Position numbers and translations under genes: made by a program. Shown here piece after piece: positions 41,615-50,229 of a stretch of DNA of 64,000 bases; position 1 is the first letter of the stretch, and every line of letters begins with the position of its first letter. The DNA comes from Chryseobacterium turcicum (lineage in GTDB: Bacteria > Bacteroidota > Bacteroidia > Flavobacteriales > Weeksellaceae), in NCBI RefSeq assembly GCF_021010565.1, contig NZ_JAJNAY010000001.1, forward strand, positions 1,964,001 through 2,028,000. Reading direction: 5' to 3'. The notes under the pieces were generated by a model. The model did not search any database and had not been told where the DNA came from. It saw only the letters and a program-made list of their open reading frames with translations.

Positions 41615-42925
41615 TTATATTTCAGTGTTAAGATCCCAGTTTTGTAGGTAATCGTGAACGTGCTTCAACATCATTCCACCTAAAGAACCGTCTACCACTC
41701 TGTGATCGTAAGAGTGAGACATGAACATCAACTGACGAATAGCGATTACATCACCATCTTTAGTTTCAAGAACTGCTGGTTTTTTAACGATCGCTCCAAT
41801 TGCCATAATTGCAACCTGAGGCTGAGGAATAATAGGAGTTCCCATTAAGTTTCCAAAGCTTCCTACGTTAGAAATAGTGTAAGTAGCCCCTTGAGTATCT
41901 TCTGGTCTTAATTTTTTGTTTCTTGCTCTGTATGCTAAGTCGTTAATCGCTTTTGCTAAGCCTGAAAGTGATAACTGATCAGCGTTTTTAATCACAGGAA
42001 CGATAAGGTTTCCGTCTGGTAAAGCTGTTGCCATACCGATATTGATATTTTTCTTCTTGATAATGTTTTCACCATTGATAGAAACATTGATCATTGGGAA
42101 ATCCTGAATCGCTTTTACAATTGCTTTTACAAAAATAGGCATGAAAGTCAGTTTTTCACCTTCACGTTTTTCGAACATATCTTTGTTTTTAGCTCTCCAT
42201 TTTACAACGTTGGTTACGTCGGTTTCGATGAAAGAGGTAACGTGTGGAGCGATATGTTTTGCTTTCACCATGTTTTCAGCGATGATTTTTCTCATTCTGT
42301 CCATAGGAATGATTTCGTCACCTGCAGCTGTACTGATGGTAGCAGCCGGAGTTGATACTGCTTTTACTGCTGGAGTAGAAGCTGCCTGAACTGGCGCAGC
42401 TTGTGGAGCTGGCTGGTTTCCTCTGTTAGCAACATGTGCTAAAATATCTTCTTTGGTAATTCTTCCTTCTAGACCACTTCCTTTGATCGTTTGTAGTTCA
42501 GATTCAGAAATATTTTCTTGCTGAGCGATAGATTTTACAAGAGGAGACAAGTAAAGATCTCCCGAAAACTCTACATGAGAGGTAGCTGTTGCCGCTAAAG
42601 GCTCTTCAATTGTCTTAATTGTTGCTGCATCCGGAGCTTGAGTTTCAGTTTTTACTTCCTCAGAAGCTGTGTTTCCGCCTTCTCCTTCGATTTCTAAAAT
42701 AGCGATGGCTTCACCTACTTTTGCAACTTCGTCTTTTTGTTTAAGGATTTTTACAATTCTCCCTGAAACTGGTGTCGGAACGTCTGAATCTACTTTATCT
42801 GTTGCAATTTCTACTACCGAATCATCTTCTTTTACCTGGTCGCCTTCATTGAATAACCAAGTGATAACTGTAGCTTCCATCACGCCTTCACCCATAGAAG
42901 GAAGCAATAATTTGTATTCTGCCAT
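41615..42925 (-). CDS. 2-oxoacid dehydrogenase E2 acyltransferase, probably branched-chain type
   Basis: This is a 436-residue protein with one lipoyl domain (Lys44 in ATDKVDSDVP), a linker, a peripheral-subunit-binding domain (LSPLVKSIAQQENISESELQ near 127-146), a second linker, and a catalytic domain with His408 in SYDHRVVDG. TDKVDSDVP and the layout resemble branched-chain 2-oxoacid dehydrogenase E2 more than the pyruvate or 2-oxoglutarate enzymes, of which sucB is already present. No E1 or E3 gene is beside it, so the complex is assembled from distant loci. A TATATTTG box is at 42946-42953. Confidence 0.88.
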   Translation of the reverse strand: MAEYKLLLPSMGEGVMEATVITWLFNEGDQVKEDDSVVEIATDKVDSDVPTPVSGRIVKILKQKDEVAKVGEAIAILEIEGEGGNTASEEVKTETQAPDAATIKTIEEPLAATATSHVEFSGDLYLSPLVKSIAQQENISESELQTIKGSGLEGRITKEDILAHVANRGNQPAPQAAPVQAASTPAVKAVSTPAATISTAAGDEIIPMDRMRKIIAENMVKAKHIAPHVTSFIETDVTNVVKWRAKNKDMFEKREGEKLTFMPIFVKAIVKAIQDFPMINVSINGENIIKKKNINIGMATALPDGNLIVPVIKNADQLSLSGLAKAINDLAYRARNKKLRPEDTQGATYTISNVGSFGNLMGTPIIPQPQVAIMAIGAIVKKPAVLETKDGDVIAIRQLMFMSHSYDHRVVDGSLGGMMLKHVHDYLQNWDLNTEI

Positions 42926-42945
42926 TTTTAAATTTTAGATTTTGA

Positions 42946-42953
42946 CAAATATA
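42946..42953 (-). promoter_or_regulatory. Candidate -7 box of the E2 gene
   Basis: On the minus strand this reads TATATTTG, about 20 bases before the ATG. There is no clear -33 element. Confidence 0.4.
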
Positions 42954-42988
42954 TAAAAAAAATCGGTTTTTTTATGAAATAGATAATC

Positions 42989-43816
42989 TTAGAAAAATTC
43001 TATGTAAATATTTTCTCCCACATTAAGCCCAAAAAGCGTTTTTGCCCCATTTTTTTTACTGCCTTTGTAGATGGTTAATTCAAGTTGGTCACAGTCATTA
43101 AAAATAGCTGCAGATTGCCCATGATATTCGGTTTCTCTTTCCCAATCTACGACCAATTCTGTATGGCTGGAATATATTTTTGAAAGACTTAAGTTCCTGA
43201 ATTTGATGGTAAAACTTTCAAAACCTTTGGCTAAGGTTTCAAAAAAATCTTTGTTAATATTTGAGATTATATTTCCGAAATTATCAATGTACATAACATC
43301 ACCAATAATCATTTTTTCAGACTCATTATAAACCGGTTTCGGGAACAAAAGCTGCTTGGTAGATTCTATTTTTCTACCGATTACTTCGGGGAGTCCGCCA
43401 TTGGCTAAATGTACAGCAACAGGAACAAAAACATCGGTCGAAGTGAAGCTTACGATGTCATCAAATCGGTTGTTAAGTGTGATTTCGTAAACGGCTTCAG
43501 GTTTAATGTCGAAAAAAATAAGACTTAAAAGCCCGTTATCGGCTGCCAAAAAATAATGGCCATCTGATTTATATAAAATATTTTTTCTTGATTTATGAAA
43601 AAAACTGTCAACAGAAATAATGTGAATTGTTCCGGTTGGGAAATATTTGTAGGCATTTCTTACAATATAAGACGCTTGAATCAAATTATACGCCTGGATA
43701 TCATGAGTGATATCAACGCTGTTTACGTCAGGGTTAAGCGACAAGATTTTTCCTTTCATAGCTGAAACTCTGTAATCTAAGCGTCCGAAATCTGAAGTGA
43801 GGGTAATAATTGACAT
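42989..43816 (-). CDS. DUF62 SAM hydrolase (SAM hydroxide adenosyltransferase)
   Basis: This 275-residue protein matches the DUF62/chlorinase-fluorinase fold family. The N-terminus ITLTSDFGRLDYRVSAMKG (4-22) holds the metal-free SAM site, DITHDIQAYNLIQASYI (36-52) follows, and GDVMYIDNFGNIISNI near 175 starts the C-terminal domain. Family members convert SAM and water to adenosine and methionine; halide use needs specific residues not evident here. It is a single gene divergent from phoH, with a TAAATTTG box at 43837-43844. Confidence 0.88.
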   Translation of the reverse strand: MSIITLTSDFGRLDYRVSAMKGKILSLNPDVNSVDITHDIQAYNLIQASYIVRNAYKYFPTGTIHIISVDSFFHKSRKNILYKSDGHYFLAADNGLLSLIFFDIKPEAVYEITLNNRFDDIVSFTSTDVFVPVAVHLANGGLPEVIGRKIESTKQLLFPKPVYNESEKMIIGDVMYIDNFGNIISNINKDFFETLAKGFESFTIKFRNLSLSKIYSSHTELVVDWERETEYHGQSAAIFNDCDQLELTIYKGSKKNGAKTLFGLNVGENIYIEFF

Positions 43817-43836
43817 GAATAAAAGGGATAGTATTG

Positions 43837-43844
43837 CAAATTTA
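43837..43844 (-). promoter_or_regulatory. Candidate -7 box of the DUF62 gene
   Basis: On the minus strand this reads TAAATTTG, 20 bases before the ATG. The -33 element is not clear. Confidence 0.4.
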
Positions 43845-43942
43845 TCTAAAATAAAAAGAAAGAAACGGCTATTGTGGATAAGAATTTAATTTAAAATTAA
43901 AAAAAAACTTCTAAATTTAAATTCTAATATAAAAATATTTGC

Positions 43943-44899
43943 ATGTTTGAATTAACGTATGATTTAGATGATATTGATTCAAAAAACTTCTATGGAGTTA
44001 ATAACCAATATTTCAATTTAATAAAATCAAGCTTTCCAACCATTAAAATTACTGGTAGAGACCATTTTATCTTTGCGATCGGAAATAAGGAGGCTTTAGA
44101 TATATTTAAGCAAAAGCTTGACGATATTGTCGCTTTTATTTCTAAAAACAATGCTATAGGGCTGAAAGACGTAGAAAATATCCTCAATATAAAAGATGAG
44201 CACGAGAAGCAACTTGTTTTCGACCAGGATATCATTGTAAAAGGGGTTAATGGAAAAGTTATTAAGGCTAAAACCACCAACCTTAAAAAGCTTGTTAAAG
44301 AAACGGATAAGAAAGATATGGTTTTTGCAATTGGCCCTGCAGGAACCGGAAAAACATATACTAGTGTTGCTTTGGCGGTAAGAGCTTTAAGAGATAAAGA
44401 GGTTAAAAGAATTGTTTTGACAAGACCTGCGGTAGAAGCCGGAGAAAGTCTTGGTTTCTTACCCGGAGACCTTAAAGAAAAGCTTGACCCTTATTTGCAG
44501 CCATTGTATGACGCTCTCCGCGATATGATTCCACATGAAAAATTGGAAGGATATATGGAGAAAAAAGTGATTGAAGTGGCACCGTTGGCATTTATGAGAG
44601 GTCGTACATTAGATGATGCCTTTGTAATTTTGGATGAAGCGCAGAATACAACCCACGCTCAAATGAAAATGTTTCTTACAAGAATGGGGATGAATGCTAA
44701 ATTTATCATTACAGGAGATCCTACTCAGATTGATTTACCTCCAAAGCAGCATTCTGGGCTGAAAGAAGCAATGCGAATTTTAAAAGACGTAAAAGAAATT
44801 GGCTTTGTGTATTTAACGGAAGAAGATGTAGTGCGCCATCCTGTAGTTAAAAAAATTATTTTAGCGTATAACGAAGAAGATAAGAGAGCTAAAGAGTAA
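43943..44899 (+). CDS. PhoH-family ATPase
   Basis: This is a 318-residue cytoplasmic P-loop ATPase. Walker A GPAGTGKTYTSV is at about 131-142 and Walker B FVILDEAQN at about 227-235. The N-terminal 110 residues contain the KH-like region usual in PhoH-like proteins (ITGRDHFIFAIGNKEALDIF). It is linked to RNA metabolism and, in some species, phosphate starvation. It is the sole gene in its unit, and no Pho box was recognised. Confidence 0.92.
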   Translation: MFELTYDLDDIDSKNFYGVNNQYFNLIKSSFPTIKITGRDHFIFAIGNKEALDIFKQKLDDIVAFISKNNAIGLKDVENILNIKDEHEKQLVFDQDIIVKGVNGKVIKAKTTNLKKLVKETDKKDMVFAIGPAGTGKTYTSVALAVRALRDKEVKRIVLTRPAVEAGESLGFLPGDLKEKLDPYLQPLYDALRDMIPHEKLEGYMEKKVIEVAPLAFMRGRTLDDAFVILDEAQNTTHAQMKMFLTRMGMNAKFIITGDPTQIDLPPKQHSGLKEAMRILKDVKEIGFVYLTEEDVVRHPVVKKIILAYNEEDKRAKE

Positions 44900-44938
44900 T
44901 GTATTCGTATAATTTTTTCAAAAATATTTAAAAGTATT

Positions 44939-44967
44939 TTGCGATTCCAGTAAAAGTGATATATTTG
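44939..44967 (+). promoter_or_regulatory. Promoter of the first beta-barrel gene
   Basis: TTG (44939-44941), an 18-base spacer, then TATATTTG (44960-44967) match the full Bacteroidota promoter, 35 bases before the ATG. Confidence 0.7.
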
Positions 44968-45002
44968 GAATCTTAAAATTTGTTAAAAAAAGACTGTAAA
45001 TT

Positions 45003-45674
45003 ATGAAAAAATTATTACTTGTTGCTTCTGTAGTTTTAATGGGAGTTGGTGTAAATGCTCAGGAGTTTCGATTTGGACCAAAAGCTGGTTTCGCAATGTC
45101 AACAATGAAGATTGATGATAAACAAGATGATCTTGGTGCTAGAAAAATGAGCCCTAAATACACTTTCTACGTTGGGGGTATGGCAGAATACAAAATCAAT
45201 GATAACTTTGGTCTTCAGGCAGAAGTTTTATATTCTCCGCTGGGAGCAAAAGAAAAAATTGATGGGATAAATGCAGGAGTTGTTTTTGTTGGTGAGCAAA
45301 CTAAGGTCGAGTTGGGGACTATTTTGGTGCCGGTTTCTGCGAAGTATTTCTTTACAGAAAATATTTCGGTTGCTGCGGGTGCAAACTTTGGAGTGATTCT
45401 TACAGCGAAGCAAAAAACGGTAATTGGTTCTGATTTTATTAACGTGGGCGTAGTAGACGAAGAAAATAATTCAGGCGAAATAGATATTAAAAAAGATATC
45501 AAAAAATTAAATATTGCTCCATTTGTAGGAGTTGAATATATGTTGGAAAACGGACTCTTCTTTGATGCAAGATACAGCTTAGGAGTATCTAATCTTTCTA
45601 ATGACGGAAGTGGAGGAAAAGTAACCAACAGCTTTGCGCAAATTGGTGTAGGCTTCAAATTTGGAGGAAACTAA
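45003..45674 (+). CDS. Outer-membrane beta-barrel protein 1
   Basis: This is a 223-residue precursor with a Sec signal (KKLLLVASVVLMGVGVNAQ, about 2-20). The mature part alternates aromatic or hydrophobic and polar residues in about eight strands (FGPKAGFAMSTM, YVGGMAEYKINDNFGLQAEV, VGVEYMLENGLFFDARYSLG) and ends IGVGFKFGGN, a typical barrel-closing strand. It resembles PF13568 barrels. The function is unknown. It is the first of four neighbouring barrel genes, each with its own terminator or gap. Confidence 0.85.
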   Translation: MKKLLLVASVVLMGVGVNAQEFRFGPKAGFAMSTMKIDDKQDDLGARKMSPKYTFYVGGMAEYKINDNFGLQAEVLYSPLGAKEKIDGINAGVVFVGEQTKVELGTILVPVSAKYFFTENISVAAGANFGVILTAKQKTVIGSDFINVGVVDEENNSGEIDIKKDIKKLNIAPFVGVEYMLENGLFFDARYSLGVSNLSNDGSGGKVTNSFAQIGVGFKFGGN

Positions 45675-45699
45675 GAAATTATTTTTCAAATATAATATT

Positions 45700-45728
45700 A
45701 TGCAGGGCAGTTTTGCTCTGCATTTTTA
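45700..45728 (+). terminator. Terminator of beta-barrel gene 1
   Basis: ATGCAGGGC (45700-45708) pairs with GCTCTGCAT (45715-45723) around AGTTTT, followed by T residues. Confidence 0.75.
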
Positions 45729-45803
45729 TTGTAATATACTCCTGCGGCATTGTGTTTGCTATAAAGAAGCATTGAGTTAATAACAAACATTTAAATTTTT
45801 AAA

Positions 45804-46313
45804 ATGAAAAAATTACTATTGCTAAGTGCATTTGCATTGTTTGGTGGAGCTTTACAAGCTCAAGAAGGGTTTAAACTGGGAGCTCACATTGGTGCGCCAG
45901 TAGGTGATGCGGCAGATTTTGCTTCAGTTACTTTAGGCGTTGATGCTTCATATATGTGGAATATCACAAAAGGTTTAGACGTAGGTATAGCTACAGGATA
46001 TTCACATTTTTTCGGTAAAGACCGTTGGGAAGATTTCGGATTTATTCCTTTGGCTGCATCAGGAAAATACAGATTTAATGGTCTTCCTCTTTTTGTGGGC
46101 CTTGATTTGGGTGGTGCAATCTCTACTAAAGATGGAATTGATAGTGGTTTATACGTGTATCCAAAAGTAGGTTTTCAGTTGCCTAAAGCTGAAATATATT
46201 TAGGATACCAGAATATTGGAAGCGAAAGAGGAGATTGGGATAGAGACAGAGACCGTAGAATTGATTCAAACTTTGGTGCCATCAATTTGGGGGTAAATTT
46301 CTTTTTGAAATAA
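45804..46313 (+). CDS. Outer-membrane beta-barrel protein 2
   Basis: This is a 169-residue precursor with a signal peptide (KKLLLLSAFALFGGALQAQ, about 2-20). It is a short barrel with strands such as FKLGAHIGAPVGDAADF, LDVGIATGYSHFFG, LFVGLDLGGAIS and the closing FGAINLGVNFFLK. A charged RGDWDRDRDRRID loop near 145-157 is notable. It is only distantly related to its three neighbours. The function is unknown. Confidence 0.8.
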   Translation: MKKLLLLSAFALFGGALQAQEGFKLGAHIGAPVGDAADFASVTLGVDASYMWNITKGLDVGIATGYSHFFGKDRWEDFGFIPLAASGKYRFNGLPLFVGLDLGGAISTKDGIDSGLYVYPKVGFQLPKAEIYLGYQNIGSERGDWDRDRDRRIDSNFGAINLGVNFFLK

Positions 46314-46333
46314 ATTCTTAAACAATGATATTG

Positions 46334-46362
46334 AACTCTGATTGAAAAATCAGAGTTTTTTT
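46334..46362 (+). terminator. Terminator of beta-barrel gene 2
   Basis: AACTCTGATT (46334-46343) and AATCAGAGTT (46348-46357) form a perfect stem on a GAAA loop with a T-run. Confidence 0.85.
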
Positions 46363-46484
46363 ATGTTAATTTTTGAAAATAAAAACATTTCTATCTCTTA
46401 GTTGTGATTTCTACCTGATAAAACCTAATATTCATGCGTGATATTAATCACATTAACAAATTTTAATATTTCCTGAGGTCAGTA

Positions 46485-46492
46485 TAAATTTG
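46485..46492 (+). promoter_or_regulatory. Candidate -7 box of beta-barrel gene 3
   Basis: TAAATTTG lies 28 bases before the ATG. There is no TTG at the usual spacing. Confidence 0.45.
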
Positions 46493-46520
46493 CAGTCAAG
46501 AAAGTATAAAATTATTCAAA

Positions 46521-47177
46521 ATGAAAAAATTATTAATTGCAAGTGCTGTTGCACTTTTCGGTTTATCAAACGCACAGATTGCTAAAGGAACTGTATATTT
46601 ATCTGGATCTGTTGGTTATTCTCAAGAAGAAACTAACAACGGAGATTCTAAAGTAGAAAACTTCAACGTTCTTCCTACAGTAGGATATTTTGTTGCTCCA
46701 AACTTAGCAGTGGGTGTAGGTGTAGGTTACAAAACTAATACAACTACTGATATCGATACTAACGTATTTGGTGCAACTACAATCGTAGACACTGATAAAG
46801 TAAAAACACCAGCATTTGTTGTTGAGCCTTTCGTAAGAAAATACTGGACTCTAGGAGAAAAATTATATTTCTTTGGACAATTGTCAGTACCAATGCAGTT
46901 TGGAAAAACTGAAGTTGAAGGTTCTAATGTAACTACTACAGGTTCTACTGTAACTACTACAACGACTTCTACTGAAGCTAAATATACTTCTGTTGGAGTT
47001 ACTGTAAAACCAGGTTTAGATTATTTCTTAAACAAAAACTGGACTATTGAAGCTACAATCGGTGAGTTTGGTTATAATAACTACAAACCAAAAGAGGGTG
47101 ATGCTACAAACAACTATAACTTCGGTTTAAACTTATCTTCAGTTACAATCGGTGTTAAATATGTATTTGCTAAGTAA
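46521..47177 (+). CDS. Outer-membrane beta-barrel protein 3
   Basis: This is a 218-residue precursor with signal KKLLIASAVALFGLSNAQ (2-19). The barrel strands include NVLPTVGYFVAPNLAVGVGV near 49-68 and the closing VTIGVKYVFAK. A Thr-rich segment near 140-155 (TTTGSTVTTTTTST) probably forms a surface loop. It is a paralogue of the gene at 47493: signal peptides, the PTVGYFV block and overall order correspond. The function is unknown. Confidence 0.82.
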   Translation: MKKLLIASAVALFGLSNAQIAKGTVYLSGSVGYSQEETNNGDSKVENFNVLPTVGYFVAPNLAVGVGVGYKTNTTTDIDTNVFGATTIVDTDKVKTPAFVVEPFVRKYWTLGEKLYFFGQLSVPMQFGKTEVEGSNVTTTGSTVTTTTTSTEAKYTSVGVTVKPGLDYFLNKNWTIEATIGEFGYNNYKPKEGDATNNYNFGLNLSSVTIGVKYVFAK

Positions 47178-47199
47178 TTAGTAAACATAAATTAATATA

Positions 47200-47229
47200 A
47201 ATCCTGAGATTATTTCTCAGGATTTTTTA
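47200..47229 (+). terminator. Terminator of beta-barrel gene 3
   Basis: AATCCTGAGA (47200-47209) pairs with TCTCAGGATT (47215-47224), then T residues. The rest of the 315-base gap to the next gene shows no coding frame. Confidence 0.85.
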
Positions 47230-47492
47230 TGTTTTAAAATAAAATATTTCAAATTAAAATGAATTAAACTATTTTATTTGAGTCATTTTTTTGACGAATT
47301 TGGATGTATTTTTAAGTTAAACGAAATTGGTTTTTTATTAAATATTTATAGCTTCGAAGTGAATGTGTTCTCAGTATGGATGGGGTATTACTTTGTTTTT
47401 ACAAAGTATTTTTTTTGATGAAAAATAGTAAAAATACCTGACTTTTCTTAGAACTTTTTTTGTATTTTCGCCGATTCAAATATCAATAAACT

Positions 47493-48116
47493 ATGAAAAA
47501 ATTATTATTAGTTGGAGCAATCGCTCTTTGTGGATTATCAAACGCACAAATGACTAAAGGAGACTGGGTAATCAGCGGAAATACAGGTTTAGGTTTCAAC
47601 TCTGCAAGTTCTACAGTAAAAGCTAACGGTGAATCTGAAGACGGGCCTAAAATTTCTAAATTTTCTATCACACCATCTGTTGGATATTTTGTAATGGATG
47701 GATTAGCTGTAGGAATTGATCTTGGATTAGACAGCGAAACAAAAAAATATGATGGCGATAAGACAACGGATACCAGATTTTCTGTAATGCCAACAGCAAC
47801 TTATTACTTCAATACAGGTAGCAAATTTTTTCCTTTTGTAGGAGTGGGTGTTGGTTATGCGACAAACAAAACAAAAGAAACATTGTCTGGAATTTCTGAC
47901 AACTATACAGCTGACGGATTAACTTGGAAAGCTAAAGCTGGAGTAACTTATATGGCTACGCAGTCTTTAGGAGTTAATTTAGGCGTTGGTTTTGACCAGT
48001 TTTATAGTAAGAATACTTACTTTAATACAGAAGTTAAAACGACAAGAAATAATTTTGGTGTAAATGTAGGTTTCTCTTATTTCATCAAATCTAAATCTCA
48101 GAAATCTGATAAATAA
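47493..48116 (+). CDS. Outer-membrane beta-barrel protein 4
   Basis: This is a 207-residue precursor with signal KKLLLVGAIALCGLSNAQ (2-19). The strands ITPSVGYFVMDGLAVGIDLG (59-78), FFPFVGVGVGYATN and FGVNVGFSYFIK parallel those of the gene at 46521, marking the two as tandem paralogues. The closing strand is followed by a short basic tail (KSKSQKSDK), unlike the other three. A near-consensus TATTTTCG is at 47463-47470. The function is unknown. Confidence 0.82.
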   Translation: MKKLLLVGAIALCGLSNAQMTKGDWVISGNTGLGFNSASSTVKANGESEDGPKISKFSITPSVGYFVMDGLAVGIDLGLDSETKKYDGDKTTDTRFSVMPTATYYFNTGSKFFPFVGVGVGYATNKTKETLSGISDNYTADGLTWKAKAGVTYMATQSLGVNLGVGFDQFYSKNTYFNTEVKTTRNNFGVNVGFSYFIKSKSQKSDK

Positions 48117-48140
48117 TCATTGATTATTTTGATTTAATAT

Positions 48141-48176
48141 AATCCGATTCAAAAAAATTTGAGTCGGATTTTTTTA
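48141..48176 (+). terminator. Terminator of beta-barrel gene 4
   Basis: AATCCGATTCAAA (48141-48153) pairs with TTTGAGTCGGATT (48158-48170) with one wobble, followed by a T-run. Confidence 0.85.
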
Positions 48177-48190
48177 TAAGATTGTGTGCA

Positions 48191-48220
48191 AAAAAACTCT
48201 CAGAAAAATCTGAGAGTTTT
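48191..48220 (-). terminator. Terminator of ffh
   Basis: AAAACTCTCAGA (48193-48204) pairs with TCTGAGAGTTTT (48209-48220) around AAAA. The minus strand continues in T. Confidence 0.85.
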
Positions 48221-48266
48221 GTATGTTTCAATGCCATTAGCTAAAAGCAAATAGCTATTAATTTCT

Positions 48267-49628
48267 CTATTTTCCAAACATTCCGCCCATTCCCGGCATA
48301 TTTGGCATTTTGCTCATCATCTGCATCATCTGCTTTCCTTGAGGGCCTTGCATCATCTTCATCATTTTCCCCATTTGGTCAAATTGCTTCATCAAAGCGT
48401 TTACATCTTCAATTTTTCTTCCGGCACCTTTAGCAATTCTGTTTTTTCTCTGAGTATTGATGATTGAAGGTCTTCTTCTTTCATCTGGAGTCATAGAATG
48501 AATAATCGCTTCAATATGTTTGAATGCATCATCACTGATCTCAACATCTTTAATGGCTTTTCCAACTCCCGGAATCATTCCCATCAAGTCTTTCATATTA
48601 CCCATTTTTTTGATCTGATTGATTTGCTTTAGGAAATCGTCAAAACCAAATTCGTTTTTAGCGATTTTTTTGTGAAGTTTTTTGGCTTCTTCTTCATCAA
48701 ACTGCTCCTGAGCTCTTTCTACTAACGAAACAACATCTCCCATTCCTAAGATTCTGTCGGCCATTCTTTCTGGGTAGAAAAGATCTAAAGCTTCCATTTT
48801 CTCACCTGTAGAGATAAATTTGATTGGCTTTTCAACAACAGAACGAATGGTAAGAGCAGCTCCACCACGAGTATCACCGTCTAATTTCGTTAAAACAACT
48901 CCGTCAAAATTCAAAGTATCGTTGAAGGCTTTTGCTGTATTTACAGCATCCTGACCTGTCATTGAGTCTACAACGAATAACGTTTCGTTAGGTTTAATAA
49001 GAGAATGAACCGTTTTAATCTCGTTCATCATCTGCTCATCAACTGCCAAACGACCAGCGGTATCCACGATAACAACATCATGACCGTTAGATTTAGCAAA
49101 ATTAATAGCATTTTGAGCGATGCTTGCAGGATCTACAGAACCTTCTTCACTGTAAACAGGAACTCCTATCTGTCCACCAAGAACTTTCAACTGGTCAACT
49201 GCTGCAGGACGGTAAACGTCACAGGCAACCAACAAAGGCTTTTTAGTTCTTTTCGTTTTTAAATAGTTAGCCAGTTTTCCAGAAAAAGTAGTTTTACCAG
49301 AACCCTGAAGACCAGCAATAAGAATTACAGACGGTTTTCCTGAAAGGTTAATGCCTTCCTGAGAACCTCCCATCAAATCTACCAACTCGTCGTGAACAAT
49401 TTTCGTCATCAGCTGTCCCGGAGTAAGCGATGTCAAAACGTTTTCACCTAAAGCTTTATCCTGAACTCTTTTGGTAAGATCTTTAGCAACTTTATAGTTA
49501 ACATCGGCATCTACCAGTGCTCTACGAATTTCTTTTACGGTTTCCGCAACGTTGATTTCTGTAATCTTTCCACGTCCGGAAATATTATGAAGGGCTTTGT
49601 CTAATTTATCCTGTAAACTATTAAACAT
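48267..49628 (-). CDS. ffh: Signal recognition particle protein Ffh
   Basis: This is a 453-residue SRP GTPase. The N helical domain is followed by the G domain with P-loop GLQGSGKTT (106-114), DTAGRL near 190 and TKLDGDTRGGA near 248. The C-terminal M domain is rich in Met (MKMMQGPQGKQMMQMMSKMP) and binds 4.5S RNA and signal peptides. With FtsY it targets inner-membrane proteins. It is a single gene; a TATTTTTG box is at 49652-49659. The 4.5S RNA gene was not seen in the window. Confidence 0.96.
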   Translation of the reverse strand: MFNSLQDKLDKALHNISGRGKITEINVAETVKEIRRALVDADVNYKVAKDLTKRVQDKALGENVLTSLTPGQLMTKIVHDELVDLMGGSQEGINLSGKPSVILIAGLQGSGKTTFSGKLANYLKTKRTKKPLLVACDVYRPAAVDQLKVLGGQIGVPVYSEEGSVDPASIAQNAINFAKSNGHDVVIVDTAGRLAVDEQMMNEIKTVHSLIKPNETLFVVDSMTGQDAVNTAKAFNDTLNFDGVVLTKLDGDTRGGAALTIRSVVEKPIKFISTGEKMEALDLFYPERMADRILGMGDVVSLVERAQEQFDEEEAKKLHKKIAKNEFGFDDFLKQINQIKKMGNMKDLMGMIPGVGKAIKDVEISDDAFKHIEAIIHSMTPDERRRPSIINTQRKNRIAKGAGRKIEDVNALMKQFDQMGKMMKMMQGPQGKQMMQMMSKMPNMPGMGGMFGK

Positions 49629-49651
49629 ACTGTTTCTATATTAATGGATTG

Positions 49652-49659
49652 CAAAAATA
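49652..49659 (-). promoter_or_regulatory. Candidate -7 box of ffh
   Basis: On the minus strand this reads TATTTTTG, 23 bases before the ATG. There is no TTG at the right spacing. Confidence 0.4.
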
Positions 49660-49844
49660 ACAATTTTATATCTAAAAACCTCAGTGTGATTAATATTTAA
49701 AAGAATTTGAATTTTTATTTAAGTAATACAAGTCATTTTATTGGTTTTTAAGAATCATTAAAACGATTTTTTTTAAAAGATTTCGCATCTGGATTCTAAA
49801 AAATTATAAGCTACCAATACACAAATGCTATTATGTGAAAATGA

Positions 49845-49869
49845 AAAATATTCGTGCATTAGTGGCAAA
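49845..49869. repeat. Short dispersed repeat AAAATATTCGTGCATTxGTGGCA, copy A
   Basis: The first 23 bases match 60276-60298 with one difference. This copy lies in a gene-free gap; the other forms the start of a coding region. Confidence 0.7.
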
Positions 49870-49902
49870 TACAGATTCTAGAAAATATAAATTGATTCAC
49901 TT

Positions 49903-50052
49903 ACCCTTTTAATTAATATTGAATAACAGCCATTTAGTAAGCGGTTTTCTAACAGAAACCCTTCGGCAAGCTCAGGGTGACATCTCTTATGCTAACTAGA
50001 AAACTTATACATTGTCAGCCTGAGCCTGTCGAAGCCTTTATTAGTAAAAGGG
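49903..50052. repeat. Nested palindrome with CTTCGGCAAGCTCAGG-type arms
   Basis: Inner arms CTTCGGCAAGCTCAGGGTGA (from 49961) and 50013-50034 are inverted repeats of 22 bases with four differences. Outer arms near 49903-49918 (ACCCTTTTAATTAATA) and 50039-50052 also pair. Strings of the CTTCGACAAGCTCAGCCTGACA type are scattered between genes in many bacteria. The surrounding gap 49629-50229 has no gene. Confidence 0.65.
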
Positions 50053-50192
50053 ATAGGTCAATACATTAATTTCTAATCCTTAATTAAAACGATGAATTTA
50101 TAGTTTATAAATCGTTTGGTTTCTAAAACAGATTGATGAAATCTATTTTTCAATTATGGGGTAAATGTCATTTTTTCCATCGGAGATTTAGA

Positions 50193-50223
50193 TTGGGATA
50201 TATCATAAATTTTGGTAGTTTTG
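50193..50223 (+). promoter_or_regulatory. Promoter of the atp-leading gene
   Basis: TTG (50193-50195), a 20-base spacer, then TAGTTTTG (50216-50223). The ATG at 50230 is 6 bases later, so the message is probably leaderless. Confidence 0.6.
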
Positions 50224-50229
50224 CAACCA

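Noticed and set aside
42989..43816. Fluorinase or chlorinase
   Set aside because: The DUF62 fold also covers plain SAM hydrolases, which are far more common; no halide-site feature was recognisable.
47178..47492. Missing gene in the 315-base gap between barrel genes 3 and 4
   Set aside because: Apart from the terminator and a near-consensus -7 box, no frame with a credible start is present.
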